DNA from: Agelaius tricolor
Lineage: Eukaryota; Chordata; Aves; Passeriformes; Icteridae
Direction of reading: 5' to 3'
Assembly: GCA_023055355.1 (NCBI GenBank)
Contig: JALJCS010000009.1
Coordinates: 26,437,001 to 26,501,000 of the forward strand
Length of the DNA: 64,000 nt
This document shows positions 1 to 12,109 of this stretch, one piece after another (position 1 is the stretch's first letter; the number at the start of each line of letters is the position of its first letter). The notes beneath the pieces are model-generated. The model had not been told where the DNA came from. It did no database searches and saw only the letters and a list, made by a program, of their open reading frames with translations. The translations under genes and the position numbers were made by a program.

Positions 1-1904
1 GAAGAATGACAGGCCACGGATTTCTCCAGACTTTCTGGGAAGCCTGAGCAAATGAGCTGAACTTCTGAGTGAACCTCTCTTAACCAGAACTGTTGAGGCT
101 CCTTGCCTTGTCAGAGGGAATCTTGCCTCCTCTCAGAGGAAGTAATTCTGCATCATTTGAGAGAGACTTTAATGGTCTATACACCATTTTTTAGGAAATA
201 TGCAGGAAAAAGCCTACTTTATCATATGTATAAAACTGTAAAGCTTCAAATCTTTATTGCTCTTTGTTTATTTTATAAAGCTTTTACTTTTCTATATCCT
301 TATTCTGGACACCTGTATATTTAACCTTAACAAAAGAAGCACAGTCAGCCAAGCAAATGGATTGGTGTTCAATTTGCTTCCTTGTTTTCTGCCTCAGCAA
401 GTCAGGAACCCGCTCCTTGTGGCAGAAAGGGCCATATGCCATGGTTCCTGCTCTGCAGTGTAATCTGATCTGCTGTGTGTGCACAGTAAAACCGGGCAGA
501 ATTTGGGCAAGGTGCACCAAGCTCACCACTTGTGTGCAAGACAACAACTGTAATAATGCCCATGTTCAGGAGCTCCAAAGCTTCCTGGAATTGCCGGGTT
601 TACTGAGAATGCACCATAGTTGATTTGGATGTTTGGAATACACCCAATATGTCCCAAACTTCCTTGACTGAATTCATGGTAGTTTTCTCAGCAGCTGTGC
701 TGTGTTTGTATGCGAGCAGGTTCTTCTGAATAAGCAGCATTAGGAGAAAGTCATGAGTGAGATAAGTATAAATCAAGGATCCTGAGTACAATCTTCAGAT
801 ACTGAATTTATTCTCTTTTTTTTTTTTTTAATTCAGGTCCTGTTTTTAATGACCTTAGATATGGCATGTGCAAGAAGAGAAGATATGAAAAATATAAATA
901 AGAGGATGTTTTGTGCATGCTGTAGACTTCCATACAGATCTCGGTACTTCACCTCTGCTCTTCTGTTCCCTAGCAGTGAACTAGAGGGATGGGAGAACCT
1001 TCTGCATGCCTTGAAGTTTCTTAACAGCTTGTGAAATGCTCCAAAACCCTTAGGTAAAAAAGGCTGGGGATAGCACAGTAATTATTGCCATATTTAACTT
1101 CTCTTGATCTGAGAGGAGTGAGTGGAAAATGCAAACACATATGTTACCATGAGAAATTAAGATATGTTCATTTCAAAAAATTTCCCAATAAGGAAACCGT
1201 CTTCCTTGGCTTTAATAATTTCCCTCCTTATAGTGTTTTGCCTGATGATGTCATCAGTGGAAGAATACACAAGTGGAAGAAAGGGTAGTAGGGCTGAAAG
1301 GCAAATTTTGGCACTTCTAAGCCTTGTATCCTACTAATGTCAATGAAAGTTTTAATTCCAGTTCAGGGTTGCAGTTCTTTTCAGAGTTGCAGAAGATGAC
1401 CAGAGATGGGTATTTGGTTAGAGAGGAAAATGACTAGTAAGTCTCGACCTGGGTTCTGCAAAGGACCCACTTGAGAGGCTGATTCCCCAGTGATGGATAA
1501 ACATGGCTTTGGCACAATGAGCGATGCTGATGTTGTTTGTATCTTAACCCCTGGCAGAGAGAGGGGTTCAGGAGGATGAGATTTAGAAGCAGGATAGAGG
1601 TGAATCGAAGTTAGATGGAAACAAAGGGTGAGGAAGAAGAGGAAGGCGTGGTTCCACAGTGGTGTGTAGATGTAGATTCCTGTGTTTCTTCTGGAGTTTG
1701 TGGTGAAGCTGAGTGTCACCAGCAGCACTGCTGCATTTAGTGGCTCGGCGTAAATAGAATCCCTAAACAGTTTTGTAAAGTGTCAGGGTTTTGCATGTGA
1801 AGTCACGCTTATGGTGACTCTTGCCTCTGCCATTTCTTTCCTCACCTTGTTGGTGGGCTGAAGTTACTATTGCTTAGCCCAATTTCATATGTATGAATAT
1901 GCTT
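1..1904. other. Non-coding DNA, no gene recognised
   Basis: This stretch is AT-rich with short open frames only. None of the frames encodes a motif I recognise, and no exon with convincing flanking splice sites stands out. A run of 14 T lies at 816-829. Nothing else structured was seen. Confidence 0.6.
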
Positions 1905-1980
1905 TCATCTCTTTCTCTGTTGCTTTGTTTATCTGTCTCTGTCTATCTCTCTGTGCGCCTGCTGCTTGTCTGCCTGCCAG
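1905..1980. repeat. Pyrimidine-rich TCTG/TCTC degenerate microsatellite
   Basis: The top strand is almost all T, C and G in short TCTG, TCTC and TGCC units. It looks like a decayed (TCTG)n array. A second, clearer patch of the same unit lies about 200 bases downstream, so the two may be remnants of one larger low-complexity tract. Confidence 0.55.
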
Positions 1981-2050
1981 TTTTTTCTTTGTCTCTATCA
2001 CTTCATCATTGAACCCATCTGTGTAGAAAATGGGATATTTGGCTGTCTCC

Positions 2051-2088
2051 TGGTTTTTTTTTATTATTTTTTTTTATTATTTTTGTCA
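2051..2088. repeat. T-rich low-complexity tract
   Basis: Runs of 8 to 9 T are separated by ATTA steps. This is simple A/T low complexity with no sign of a retroposon body attached. Confidence 0.6.
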
Positions 2089-2185
2089 TTTTGTTCCCTC
2101 AGACTTCTGAGGATGAAACTCACACTCCTGGGGGTGCCAGGCATTTTAGATCTTGCATTTAGGAGGAGCCGTGATGCTTTTTTGC

Positions 2186-2216
2186 GTCTGTTTGTCTGTC
2201 CATCTGTCTGCTGGTC
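2186..2216. repeat. (TCTG)n short tandem repeat
   Basis: Repeated TCTG/TTTG/TCCA tetramers fill about 31 bases. This is the clearer of two TCTG-rich patches and is probably a short polymorphic or decayed microsatellite. Confidence 0.6.
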
Positions 2217-2254
2217 TATAATAAGCTGTGCAACGAGACAGCAGCTTACTATCT

Positions 2255-2480
2255 GTGTGTGTGAAATTAGCTAATTGGTGTTAGCAGCAATATTTTCACA
2301 TGTTTTATAAGCAAAGTGCAGCAAGGTATATAAATGTAGATATGATCCAGAGACACACACACATACACACACGCGCGCGCACGCAAGCCTGTCGCTGCTC
2401 ATGCATAGACGCTCAGAAGTAATTAATGTTAATAAGATTTTAATGTGCTTGTGAGATCATAATGAGGAGAAATGAATGCT
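2255..2480. promoter_or_regulatory. Possible regulatory DNA with homeodomain-type cores (inference)
   Basis: A perfect 12-bp palindrome AATTAGCTAATT lies at 2265-2276, and TAATTAAT and TAATAAG cores follow near 2421-2437, flanking the Z-type tract. Dense TAATT motifs are common in vertebrate developmental enhancers, but they also occur by chance in AT-rich DNA. This is a weak candidate only. Confidence 0.2.
2353..2385. repeat. Alternating purine-pyrimidine (CA)n/(CG)n tract
   Basis: Thirty-three bases alternate strictly between purine and pyrimidine. A CA block with one TA step leads into a CGCGCGCGC core. CpG is scarce elsewhere in this window, so the core is a local CpG island in miniature. 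Such tracts can adopt left-handed Z-DNA. Confidence 0.85.
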
Positions 2481-3389
2481 CTGATTAGAAAAAGGTAACT
2501 GTGTGTGTGTTTTGGCTTAGAACAAGATTTCCCCTCTTTTTTATAAATCACAATTTCAGAACTTGTTTGTGATTGCATCAATCGGTTTTTATTTTCAAAT
2601 TAGAGGTCTGTTTAGCCATTTGAATGATTATCCAAATCAATGGGTAAACCCCTGATCATAAGAAATCGTGCAGATTTTTTTTCCCCTTAGAAAGCAAAGC
2701 TACTACATGACAGGGCTGGGCAGCCTCATCCTTCTAGCATTACATTTTTTGATGCTGCTTTTAAATCCTCATCAGCAACTGCTCTCAGAGATGGTGCTCA
2801 TTTTTTACAAATAGAGATGTTTATCTATAGGTGTCTGCAGTGCATAATCAACCACTGAAACTATTGTGCCAAGGCATATTCCTGTTCATCAGTAATGATG
2901 AATCCTCAGAGTCCAGGTGATCACATGACACCTTGATTATATTTTGAAATAATTAGTTTAGGAAAGCAGAACTATATTTATATATTTTTTTCCTTTCATC
3001 AGTCAATTTCCAAATAAGAAGGATGGGAAAGTGTTTGCAGGAAATATTTTACAAGCTAGGATGTTTTTTCATCCTGGATCCTGTGTAGTCACCAGACTCC
3101 AGGCTGGCTAAAATCCAGCTGGACACTAGGGGTCCTTCTCTCCAGCAAATCAATGAAAATATTGTCCAGAGGGCTTCACTTCCATTTGCATACTTATTTT
3201 TGTTATTAATCCCTTTGGGATTGTTTTTTTTTTTTTTTTTTAATTGACACTGAGAGGTTGGATACTTTGTTTTGAAAACATCTAGAATTGAAAATGCAAA
3301 TTTGAACAATCCATGTTCCAGTGCATCCCATGTTGCCTACTACCCACTGGATTTTGGTGGTGCCTGGCTTGAGTGGTGTTTTAAAGTGT
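2481..3389. other. Non-coding DNA, no gene recognised
   Basis: Unique AT-rich sequence. The only clear simple feature is an 18-T run at 3224-3241. I see no retroposon tail structure or target duplication around that run. Confidence 0.6.
3224..3241. repeat. 18-base poly(T) run
   Basis: This is an uninterrupted T run. It could be the tail of a minus-strand retroposed sequence. The bases on its right (top strand) do not resemble any element I know, so I treat it as simple repeat. Confidence 0.8.
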
Positions 3390-3575
3390 TAGATCTATGA
3401 TTAAATCCATGGAATATGGTTCATTTCCAGAAAGTGCTGGGGTACTGCAACAGCAGTCATGATGAGAAATGTTAGAGCATGGTGATAACATTGCAGTTTC
3501 CAAATCGTGATGAACAAAAACCAGTGTCAGTAAATACAGCTTTGATAGGATTTGAAGTCTCTAAAGATGATGATG
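3390..3575 (+). repeat. Copy A of an unrecognised duplicated ~180-bp unit
   Basis: This segment aligns nearly colinearly with 4098-4278 at an offset of about 702 bases. Shared landmarks in order are GGAATATGGTTCATTTCCAG, AGTGCTG, GGTACTGCAACAGCAGT, GATGAGAAA, CATGGTGATA, TTTCCAAATC, GAACAAA, CCAGT.TCAGTA and TTGAAG.CTCT. By eye roughly three quarters of positions agree, with small indels. Similarity fades on both sides. It is either an old local duplication or two insertions of one repeat family that I do not recognise. Confidence 0.8.
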
Positions 3576-4097
3576 TTCGTTTATAATGAATTAATTTATT
3601 TTGGGCAGAGGAAACAGCAGGCATTATGTATATTTGTTTATTCCTCTAAACACTCCTTTCAGCTAGCTGCTGTACAGTTGGACCTCTAACACTGTTCATC
3701 ATTCTGATAGCTCAGTCCATGAACTTACTGTTATGAGGTGCCTTGGGATATTGTCTGCACAAATGTGTGCACAAGTGTGTCTGTGTGGGTGCACTCAAAG
3801 CATCACTGAAACGTGTACATCCATGCAGTAAGGCCAAAACAAAGTATTCCCCAGCTACTGCCACCGTCCAGGTAAGTTTTAATGACCCTGGATGGAAGAA
3901 GGACATCTTTACTTCTCCTAAGTGCTTATAGTCTGAGAAGTGCTCTACATTTTGGCCTAAATAAAATGGCAGTCTGAGCTCTCACAGTGAGGAAGCAACT
4001 AATTTGTTTTAAAAAGAACCAATCCTTCCTATAGCTAATTTTATTAGAATATTTTGAGAAATATCAACCCCAGTTTAGGATTAGTATTGAACTGAAA
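3576..4097. other. Unique spacer between the two duplicated units
   Basis: About 520 bases of unique sequence separate the two copies. A GTAAGT donor-like site lies at 3872-3877, but I found no convincing upstream acceptor with an open frame, so I do not call an exon. Confidence 0.5.
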
Positions 4098-4278
4098 TAG
4101 TATTGAATTAATGGGATATGATTCATTCCCAGAGAGTGCCGAGGTACCACAGCAGTGGTTGGGATGAGAAACAGTAGAACATGGTGATATGATTGCCATT
4201 TCCAAATCATGAGGAACAAAACCAGTATCAGTAGATATGGCTTCAACACAGCTTGAAGCCTCTGAATAAGATGATGGG
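4098..4278 (+). repeat. Copy B of the unrecognised duplicated unit
   Basis: This is the partner of 3390-3575 in the same orientation. It begins near a shared TATTGAATTAATGG / GATTAAATCCATGG region and ends at a shared GATGATG. Differences are scattered single bases plus a few 1 to 3 base indels, as expected for an old duplication without coding constraint. No terminal repeats or poly(A) tail mark it as a specific transposon class. Confidence 0.8.
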
Positions 4279-7200
4279 ACAGTTCAAGTCCAACTTTGGA
4301 ATCAGTGTCTACCTGCATTATTTTCATTGCCTGTTTCTGGGTTTTTTGTGTATGTGTGAATATGCCAGTTTTCAAGAGCTGGTTTCCACGAAGTTGAAGA
4401 CTGATAGTAGAGGAACAAGGTAATTATAGACTCTAAATCCAATGGATTGTCACCTTGGAGCAGGAAGCAGCTAAGCAATGCAAGGAATTTCTCTTTAAAT
4501 TTGGGTGGTTTTTTCTGTGTTCTGGAAGTAACATGTTGAGGAAAACACTCAGTTTGGTGTTCCCAGCATTGGAAATGAAGTAGCCAAGCTCCCTTCAGCT
4601 GTGGGCTGAAAACTCCATAAGGCTTGGGGAGCTCAGGAAGAGCTGAGGCAAATTGGTTAAGTGCATGAAGTTAGTATGCAAAAATGAGTTGTGCTGAGTC
4701 CTTGGGGGACTGCTTTAATTCAGGAGTAAATTAGTCTTAGACCAATCTAGTTTAACTGAATAAGGAGCTACAGGGAGCTTTGCTGTTGAATTAGAGCGTC
4801 TACTCACAGCTTCAAGACAATTAAATGTGTGCACATTGGTGTCAAACCTTTAGTTGATTTGCCTTAACATTCTCAATGTCCCCATGCAGGCTTGGCTTAA
4901 GAGATAGATAAACTGTCCCAAGCAATTAATTCTGTTCTGGGGATCAGAAACAAAACAAATTTCAATAGCTTGTTTGCTTTGAGGGAAATATCATAATGCC
5001 AACTATTACCCGGTTGTTGACAGAACAGTACTGATTGCCCTCCCTCTCCTTGGATACTGTTATTTTCCTGTGCAGTTCTTGAAGGGTCCACAGATACTGA
5101 GGATGGCTTTCTGTTACAGTCAGTTCATACATAAAAAAATTCCAATGTAAAACATACCAAAGTTTGTGTATTTGGTACCAAAACACCAAATACTGTGTAT
5201 TTGCAATGAATTCTAGAATTATTACAAGAAAAGCAAGTGTATTCACAAGTTCTGTTTGTGCTTTACTTGTATTTGACTATTCCAGTGTAGTTCAAAGATG
5301 AGAAAGAGGGTTTTGGGATAGGTTGGTTTGGTTGTGATGGCTGAACAGAATATGGTGGAAGCACAGTGATGACAAGCTCCTTGGGAGAAACTCATTCTCT
5401 CTTAAAGAGTCCTATGCACAGTGTGCAAACAGGAGCTCATAATTGCATGTTGAGATTGTGCTCTGAAGAATCTTTTAGAGTACATTTGCCAACCTTACTT
5501 GTATTACAGCTATTTAATTTGACTTTGTTCATCAGTACACATATAAGGTTAAAGCACTGTTAATTCATAAATTTCATAATTAATGAATAATTGTAAGTTA
5601 GTTGATAAAATCTCCATGCTAAACAACATTGGATTTGCGCAGTGAAAACTCTGTATAAGGATGGATTTTGAAAATATCTGTAGGGTCTAGTTGGATCAGG
5701 CTAGTACAGAAAGTAAGTAATCAACTTGAAAGCTTCATTGGAGATAGTCCCTGCTAGCATCAAAGAGGGATGTTTGTTCAGGTATGCTAACTGCTCTGAG
5801 ATTTTTTATATCAAAACATACGTCCTAAAACTGTCAAGACTTAAGCTCTGAAAGAACTAATTATCTCATCCTGCTTGCCCAATTCCGTATTTATGTTTCT
5901 AGATAAATAGCCACTTTTCTACCAAAGTTGTTAATGCCCAGAGCACCTGCTGAAGCTGCTGGATGCAAAGAACTTCTACTGGTGTATGCATTGTATGCAT
6001 GGCAATTTTAGACAATAGTTGGCCAGAAGGCTCTTTGGTCTAGGGAGCTTAGAAATTCCAGATAAATGGTGTGACATTTCTGCCAAAAATGTTCTTTTAA
6101 GAAGTTGTGTAATTGCAGAGTGTGATATTTACATGAAAGTAACAAGTATGGCTATCTGTAGGAAGGCAGGAACTGTTCAAGAAATCAAGTTGTGTGCGTG
6201 CTTTGTTCGCCTCAGCTTGTGAAAGTAACAAACACTTTTGAGGTAGGTAAGGAAAAGCCTTCTCATGAACAAGACTGGAAAAATCTAGCCATGGAGGAAG
6301 TTCCTTCCTTACTCTGTCATGGCAAATTTGGCCAAGTCTTTGAACAGTGTACGTTTTCAATCACTTTGAGTTCTGTTTGACTTAGTAATGGATATTCATA
6401 CTTAGGCATATGAAAGAGATTTTTTTGTTTGTTTATTTTTAATAAGCTCTTCATCTCACTGGTAATTTGCACTAGATATTATGCAATCTACAGGTTGATT
6501 CACACATGAAAGGAAATGGCTTAATTTTTCTGAAATTTTATGTGTGGATAATGGGAAAGTTGTTTGGATATTTGAGGCTTCAAGTAATGTAGAAGCAGAC
6601 AGCACTGAGCAACTAGACAGAGTCAGAAATATGAATCACTATGGCATGGATTTGCTTCCTGGTATTTCAGTTTTGTTATAATGTGGACCTGTGTCTTGTC
6701 ATTAGCAGAATTTCAGTGGCTTCAGGGTTAGCTGCAGTCATCACAGAAATACACAGAGTAGTTTATATGTGTGCTTACTCCTACACTTATGCCTGTGTTT
6801 AGTAGTAGGGCATTTGGAAAAAAGCTGAATATATAAGAAGTATTTGAATAATGAGTTTGAGTAATGGTTCAATTTCTTTAAAAAATGTTAAAACTTAATC
6901 TTGTTCTCATTCTCCAAACTGTTCTGCCACCACATTAGTAGGAACAGGTCTTTATACCTATTCCTGTATTTGTTATTCAGAAAGAATTGCAAACTTCCTG
7001 TGTTTCCTGAGGTAGTAGATACTATGTATTTACATCTCTATGAGACATTGTCATTGTTATTTTATAGCTCTCTGTCAAGTAGGTGGACTTTAAGCAATGG
7101 GAAGTCTTTGTGTTCTTTTATGTGAAGGCCTTTCAGATCTGCAGGGCACTGGGAGGTTTGGGACTTGCCCATAGGGTCACTGTCTGCATTACACCTCTCA

Positions 7201-8689
7201 GCCATGCTGTGTGCAATCCACGTGTTGGCAGAAGCAGCACAGCAGCATCTCTCCTGCTCAGGGTCTCTGGATTTGAGATGCATCAGACCACCCTGCTGGC
7301 CAGCTGTGTCTTCTGTGTGCGATCCTGGGAATCAGACACCACGGTGCTTAGCAGTATCTGCAGGGTTTTGTGCCTCCAAGTGAAGTCCTGAGCTCAGGGA
7401 GATCTATGTGCCAGCAGGCATTTTGTCTGGAGTGACAGCCCAGGTAACACGAACTGCTGTGTGAAGTCTTATACATTGGGACAGCTGAGGTGCCTGTCTT
7501 CTAGGCAGGCAAAAAGCTATGATGTCTGACTTGGGAAATCATGTCTCTGCAGTGTTCTTTAATTGTATCTGCCACAGACTGGAGCAATCCATTGAGACAT
7601 TTGAGCCACTCAAACAGCTAGAAGCTCCCAGCCCTCCTGCCAAGATTCTTATCTGACCACATGATAAACATTCTTCCTCAGGTATTTGCCCCGAACATCT
7701 TAGAAGTGCTTCAGGCAAGAAATGCGGCAGGTGGTGACTTGGTTCTCTTGGTGGTGGTAACCCAGCCTGCTCCACCCCAGAGCTGCTGCCAAAACACTGA
7801 CCCTGGCAGGGTCTGCACCTTCTCCTCATGGCAGGGGAGGAGAACCCAGGCAATGGGGCAGGGGCCGTGGGGAACAGAGCAGGGAGTGGGATATTAGGGT
7901 AAGAGGAGGGCGTTTTGAGGGGGTGAGGAAGGCAGGGAGGAAATGAAGCAGGGACCAGTGCCATGGGATTAGCCATGGCAGAAGGGCGTGGACAGTGATT
8001 TGTGTAAATAGCTGCTGTAAGTAGAATCTGCATTAGAAGGATGGGAAGATGACAGGGTGTAGAGGAGGTCTGTTTTGAAGGGAAAGAAGGAACAGCACAG
8101 ACATGTCTCCTGTGCACACTTGGGGTTCAACAAAGAACTGGGAGATGTCATTGCCAATGTGTTGGTACCAAGAAACTTCATTGCTTTTGGAAGAGTTCAA
8201 AAGCATTGAAAGTAAATGGAGTTGAGGCCCACCTATTAGATTTTCTGCTCTGTTAATACAGTAGTACAGTCTTAATGAAAATGCCAACAAAGTTGTCAAG
8301 TTTTTGTTAAAAAAACCAAAATACTGTGCCCTGGTGCAATTGATTTCCAGCACTCTACCTTTGCTGCTGCTTTCAAGGAGTTTCATAACTTTTATTCATT
8401 TTTCTTTCCCTGATAGTGAGCAGATGACAAATATTTTTGAATTTTCTGCTGCTACTTTGGTGAGACTTGTTGCTGGCATCAGGCTAGTGGAAGGGTCTAG
8501 CAGGTATTGGATTCTGTTGTAAAGACTCTGTTACTCTCTAATATAGGGCTTTTTTGGTGGATGCTTCACATCTAATTCAAAAGCACAACCCATAATTTGT
8601 CTTCTTACATCCTGAAACTTGCCCAAATTGCATAGAGCTGAAAGATTACTTCTTCTGTCCTTGGAGTTACAAACCTTAAAAAGATGATT
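4279..8689. other. Non-coding DNA, no gene recognised
   Basis: About 4.4 kb with no recognised exon or repeat. The part from about 7130 to 8130 is noticeably richer in G and C than its surroundings. That explains the longest open frame of the window there (7539-8117, minus strand, 192 codons, proline-rich, no known domain), which I regard as chance. Confidence 0.55.
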
Positions 8690-10000
8690 GGCTCCTTGTT
8701 TGTCAAATATTGCTAACGTATATAAAGCTTATAATTTGCAGGAACTCAGAATCCTTTTCTGAAAAACTGCTGCCTGCTCAGTTATCACCATCTTGTATTA
8801 GTGTCATTAATAATTTCTGCCCAGGTACATTACCTGTAGTCCTGTTGAATCTCATCAGTGCCTCTTGAGGTTTCTTTTATTTGCCAAGGTAATTTTGATT
8901 TTTATTCAGCCACTCATTGCCCTCCTAGGTTCCTTTTTCTACAGGTTTAATAAAAATGTTTTCTATTCCATCATCTAGGTTATTAACAAAAATGTCAAAT
9001 AGAACAAAACTTAGGGCAGAAACCCAGCTGATGCATTCTTGTATTTTGATAATTACTGCCTGGATTCCCTTACCCAAAATAGATTTACATTTGTGTGATA
9101 CCATGGATATGCTTGTTTTGCTCCTCACTTGCATAGTAAAATATATAAGATGTCAACGGCCAAAATAAAGTCAAGGTATGTGACATTTGCTTCCTACAAG
9201 TTTTTGTTTTTTTCCTGTAGAGAAGGAAATTAGACTGTTTTGGCATGATTTGTTCTTAAATCAGTGTTGAGTGTTACTCATCTTTTATACTTAGGTGCTT
9301 TAAATCTGGTTTGATTCATTGTTCACTAGTTTTCCTGGGAATTAAGCTTAAATTCTGTGGTCTGGAATTTCCCTATTCTCCTTTTTTTTTTCTCTTCCCT
9401 CTTTGCATGGTAGGTACTACATTTATTCTTTGGTCTTTTGATGTGTTCTACAAAGTCACAAAGTCTGCTTCAGACAATTCTTTAAGGAGACCAGGATGAA
9501 TTCATATACAAATGACTTGAAAAATATTTAACTTAGCTTAGTACTCTCTATTTTTTTTGCCATTTCTTCTGGAGTAAGACCATACCTCCCTTTGTGGTTA
9601 GAGAAGAATTATCCATGTCTCTCCACTTGAAATTTTGAATGAATGGTGGTGAAAAAAGGTGTTAAGCATTTCAGCCCACTCACATCATCTGCCAGTTGAA
9701 CTTCCTCTACATTGATTAACAGAGCCACATTTTTCCTCATCTACCTAAATGTGCTAATAGAATGGTTTCTTGCTATTCTTGACATTCCTTGTTAATTTTG
9801 TGCTTTGAACCATTATGATTTTGTCTCTACATGTTTGTGTAACTTTTTTACTTACATATTCTAATACCCTGTTTGCGTCAGGATTTTTTTCCTGTCTTCG
9901 TAGCAGTAAAGAGCTTGTACTTTAGTGATGTTAAAACCCTGCTATTCTCTTTATTTCCTCTTTATTAGGATAGCCTGTGCTTTTATTATTCCTATATTAC
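8690..10000 (-). mobile_element. Ancient CR1/L3-type LINE fragment, antisense
   Basis: Successive blocks match, in the right order, the complement of the old CR1-type LINE family common in turtles and other reptiles, as I recall its consensus. Clear blocks are 8755-8875 (ending TTGAATCTCATC), 8963-8984 (TCCATCATCTAGGTTATT), 9157-9176 (CGGCCAAAATAAAGTCAAGG), 9240-9257 (TTGGCATGATTTGTTCTT) and 9817-9833 (GATTTTGTCTCTACATG). The element lies on the minus strand, so its 3' end is near 8.7 kb and its reverse-transcriptase region lies toward 10 kb. Many substitutions, indels and stops show that it is long dead. Fainter similarity may extend to about 10215. Insertion probably predates the radiation of birds. 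Confidence 0.8.
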
Positions 10001-12109
10001 ATTATTATTGTTGGTTTTTTTGTTGCTGTTGTTATATTTCATTACAAATCGTTGTTTATACTTTGCTGTTGGATTTTTTTTTCCCACCTGCCCCTTTTAG
10101 TCCTTGTACAAAGACCTTCCAGTAGATTGGCAAGTTACTGCCCAGGCATTCTCCTCCTTTTATTAGAGGTGAATGTCCTCTTGTCCTTAACCACATTTCC
10201 CATGGTCAGATAAGTAAAATCTCTCCTTAGAGGTGCTGGTTGTGTCCATGTGGGATGCAGTTATCTGTAGTCTTTGTGTCCTTGCCTGATCCCTGCCTCT
10301 GCTGTGAGGACAATGAGGAACACTGATTCCCTCAGCCTTGCTTCTAGAAAATAGTAGTCACTTTTGAGCCCTGATATCTCTCAGGTGGTTTTTTGTAGAT
10401 TTTTTTTATTATTCCTTACGGTCTCTTTGTTGTACCTTCTTCCTGTGTTGCCTCTCTGAATTTCTGAATTGGAATGTTCAGAAGAGTACCCTGACCTCAC
10501 TTAAAAGCCACTTAATTCCTTTGTAATCTGAATTTACCAACCTAAAAGTGGTTTCTATTATCAATATATTATATTTCTTTTCTTAGGTTTCTGGTTTCAA
10601 TTTTCTTTTTATACTCCTCCTTCTTTTCTTCTTTAAAATTATTTCCTTTCTCTTAGCTTGCACATTCCTTGTGGCAAGTGTTTATGTTTTCTTGTGTCAG
10701 CTAAGTCTTACTAGACTCACTCTTCTTCTCTCACTTTTCCTCAGACATAATTTTTTGGAAGTTTTTGGAAGTTTTGCAGATCAGTGCCATTGCAACCATA
10801 TGGTTTCCTATAATTGTCCTCTAAAACTTAACTTTTTTGCCCAATTTCTGTGCCAGTTTTGTGTGAGTCTTCTATATTGAGTAACTTTGTTCATGTTCAT
10901 TTTCTGTTTCAGCCTTTTGTTAACCACATGAAAGTTGAATGCTCTTTCCCAAACTTTAGTCACTTAATAGCCACTTCAGAGCATTTGAACCCTTCCTCTA
11001 AAGGCAGTGATAGATTTCTGTCATCCTGAACCTGTCATGTTGCTACAAATGTTCACAGGCTTTTATGGAAGGAAATCTTCCATGCAAGCAGATATTCAGT
11101 AGTCTTTGATTTAGCACTTGGAAAGTTGGGAGGACATCTGAATATGAATCTTTAAGTTTTTCCCCCCCCCTTTTTTTTTTTTTTTGGTTGTTGGTTAGTT
11201 GATTGCTTGCTTTATAGTACAAAATAATTGGAAAATTCCAGAGAAAATAATATTTAAAATGCCTGCACAACCTGATTGCTTACATTAATTCCTTTAGAGA
11301 CCAGCTACTATAAATGATGTTTGGGTACAGGTTACTTAACTTTAGTCATCTTCAAGGAAAATGCAGTCAAGACAGCTATTTAGTCTCCCTCTGTTATCAG
11401 TGGAGAGGAGGAGAAATACCTCTAGAGAGCTATTCATCCTAAATATATTACACTTTTAGGATGGGATTAATGGCTCTCTGGAGATGATTATGGTTATTTC
11501 AGTTAGATATCTAACTTTTAGGAAGATATTAGTTAGATTATGTGCATCTTGGTCCCATGTCTGATGAGATTTACCTGAAGAATATTTCTACAGTCCCAAT
11601 ATACAACACAGAAAGCTACCACACTTTCTCTTATTTTGCAGAGATTTTGTATGCTTTAATTTTCCAGAGTTTGGAAGAGTTGCATGTATTTTAAAATATT
11701 TCCTTTTTTAAATGTTGCTTTGTCTCCTGAATCTTTGATTATAATTTGCTCCTTAGTTTGGTTTCTGGTGAAGAAACTGTTTGGATTCTTTGTTTCTGTG
11801 TGGTCCCTTTTCTGTGGGCCCTGTCTTTTGAGACTCCCCTTCAGCCATTTGCTCTTGAGTATTGCAGGTAAATGCAGTTCCATGTCACCTTCCTCACGGA
11901 TGACATGAAGACTAATTAAACACAGGTTTGAGTATGCTAAACTCTTGTCTCCAAGTTAGTATTTTTAGGTGGATATTTGTACTTGTATTTCAGAGTATTT
12001 CATGATGCAGCCACTAAAAATAAGTGATCCTGAACAACAGATTAGACATATTTGTTGATTTTTGGGGAAAAGCTAATGTCATTTTGGTGTTGCACAAGTT
12101 TCCCTCTTC
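10001..12109. other. T-rich non-coding DNA, no gene recognised
   Basis: The top strand is conspicuously T-rich. The part up to about 10215, including a TTTCCCATGG block near 10195, may continue the antisense LINE. A short tandem duplication TTTTTGGAAG occurs twice at 10752-10771. Beyond that I see no identified feature except the C9/T15 tract near 11.16 kb. Confidence 0.5.
11162..11185. repeat. C9-T15 homopolymer junction
   Basis: Nine C are followed directly by fifteen T. This is pure polypyrimidine low complexity. Confidence 0.85.

Noticed and set aside
3743..3931. GTAAGT donor-like site at 3872 with an open frame around it
   Set aside because: No acceptor with a good pyrimidine tract bounds an open exon in the same frame.
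7539..8117. Longest open frame, 192 codons on the minus strand, proline-rich
   Set aside because: It lies in the most GC-rich patch, where stops are rarer, contains no recognisable domain, and its length is within what chance gives in 64 kb. No splice or promoter context supports it.
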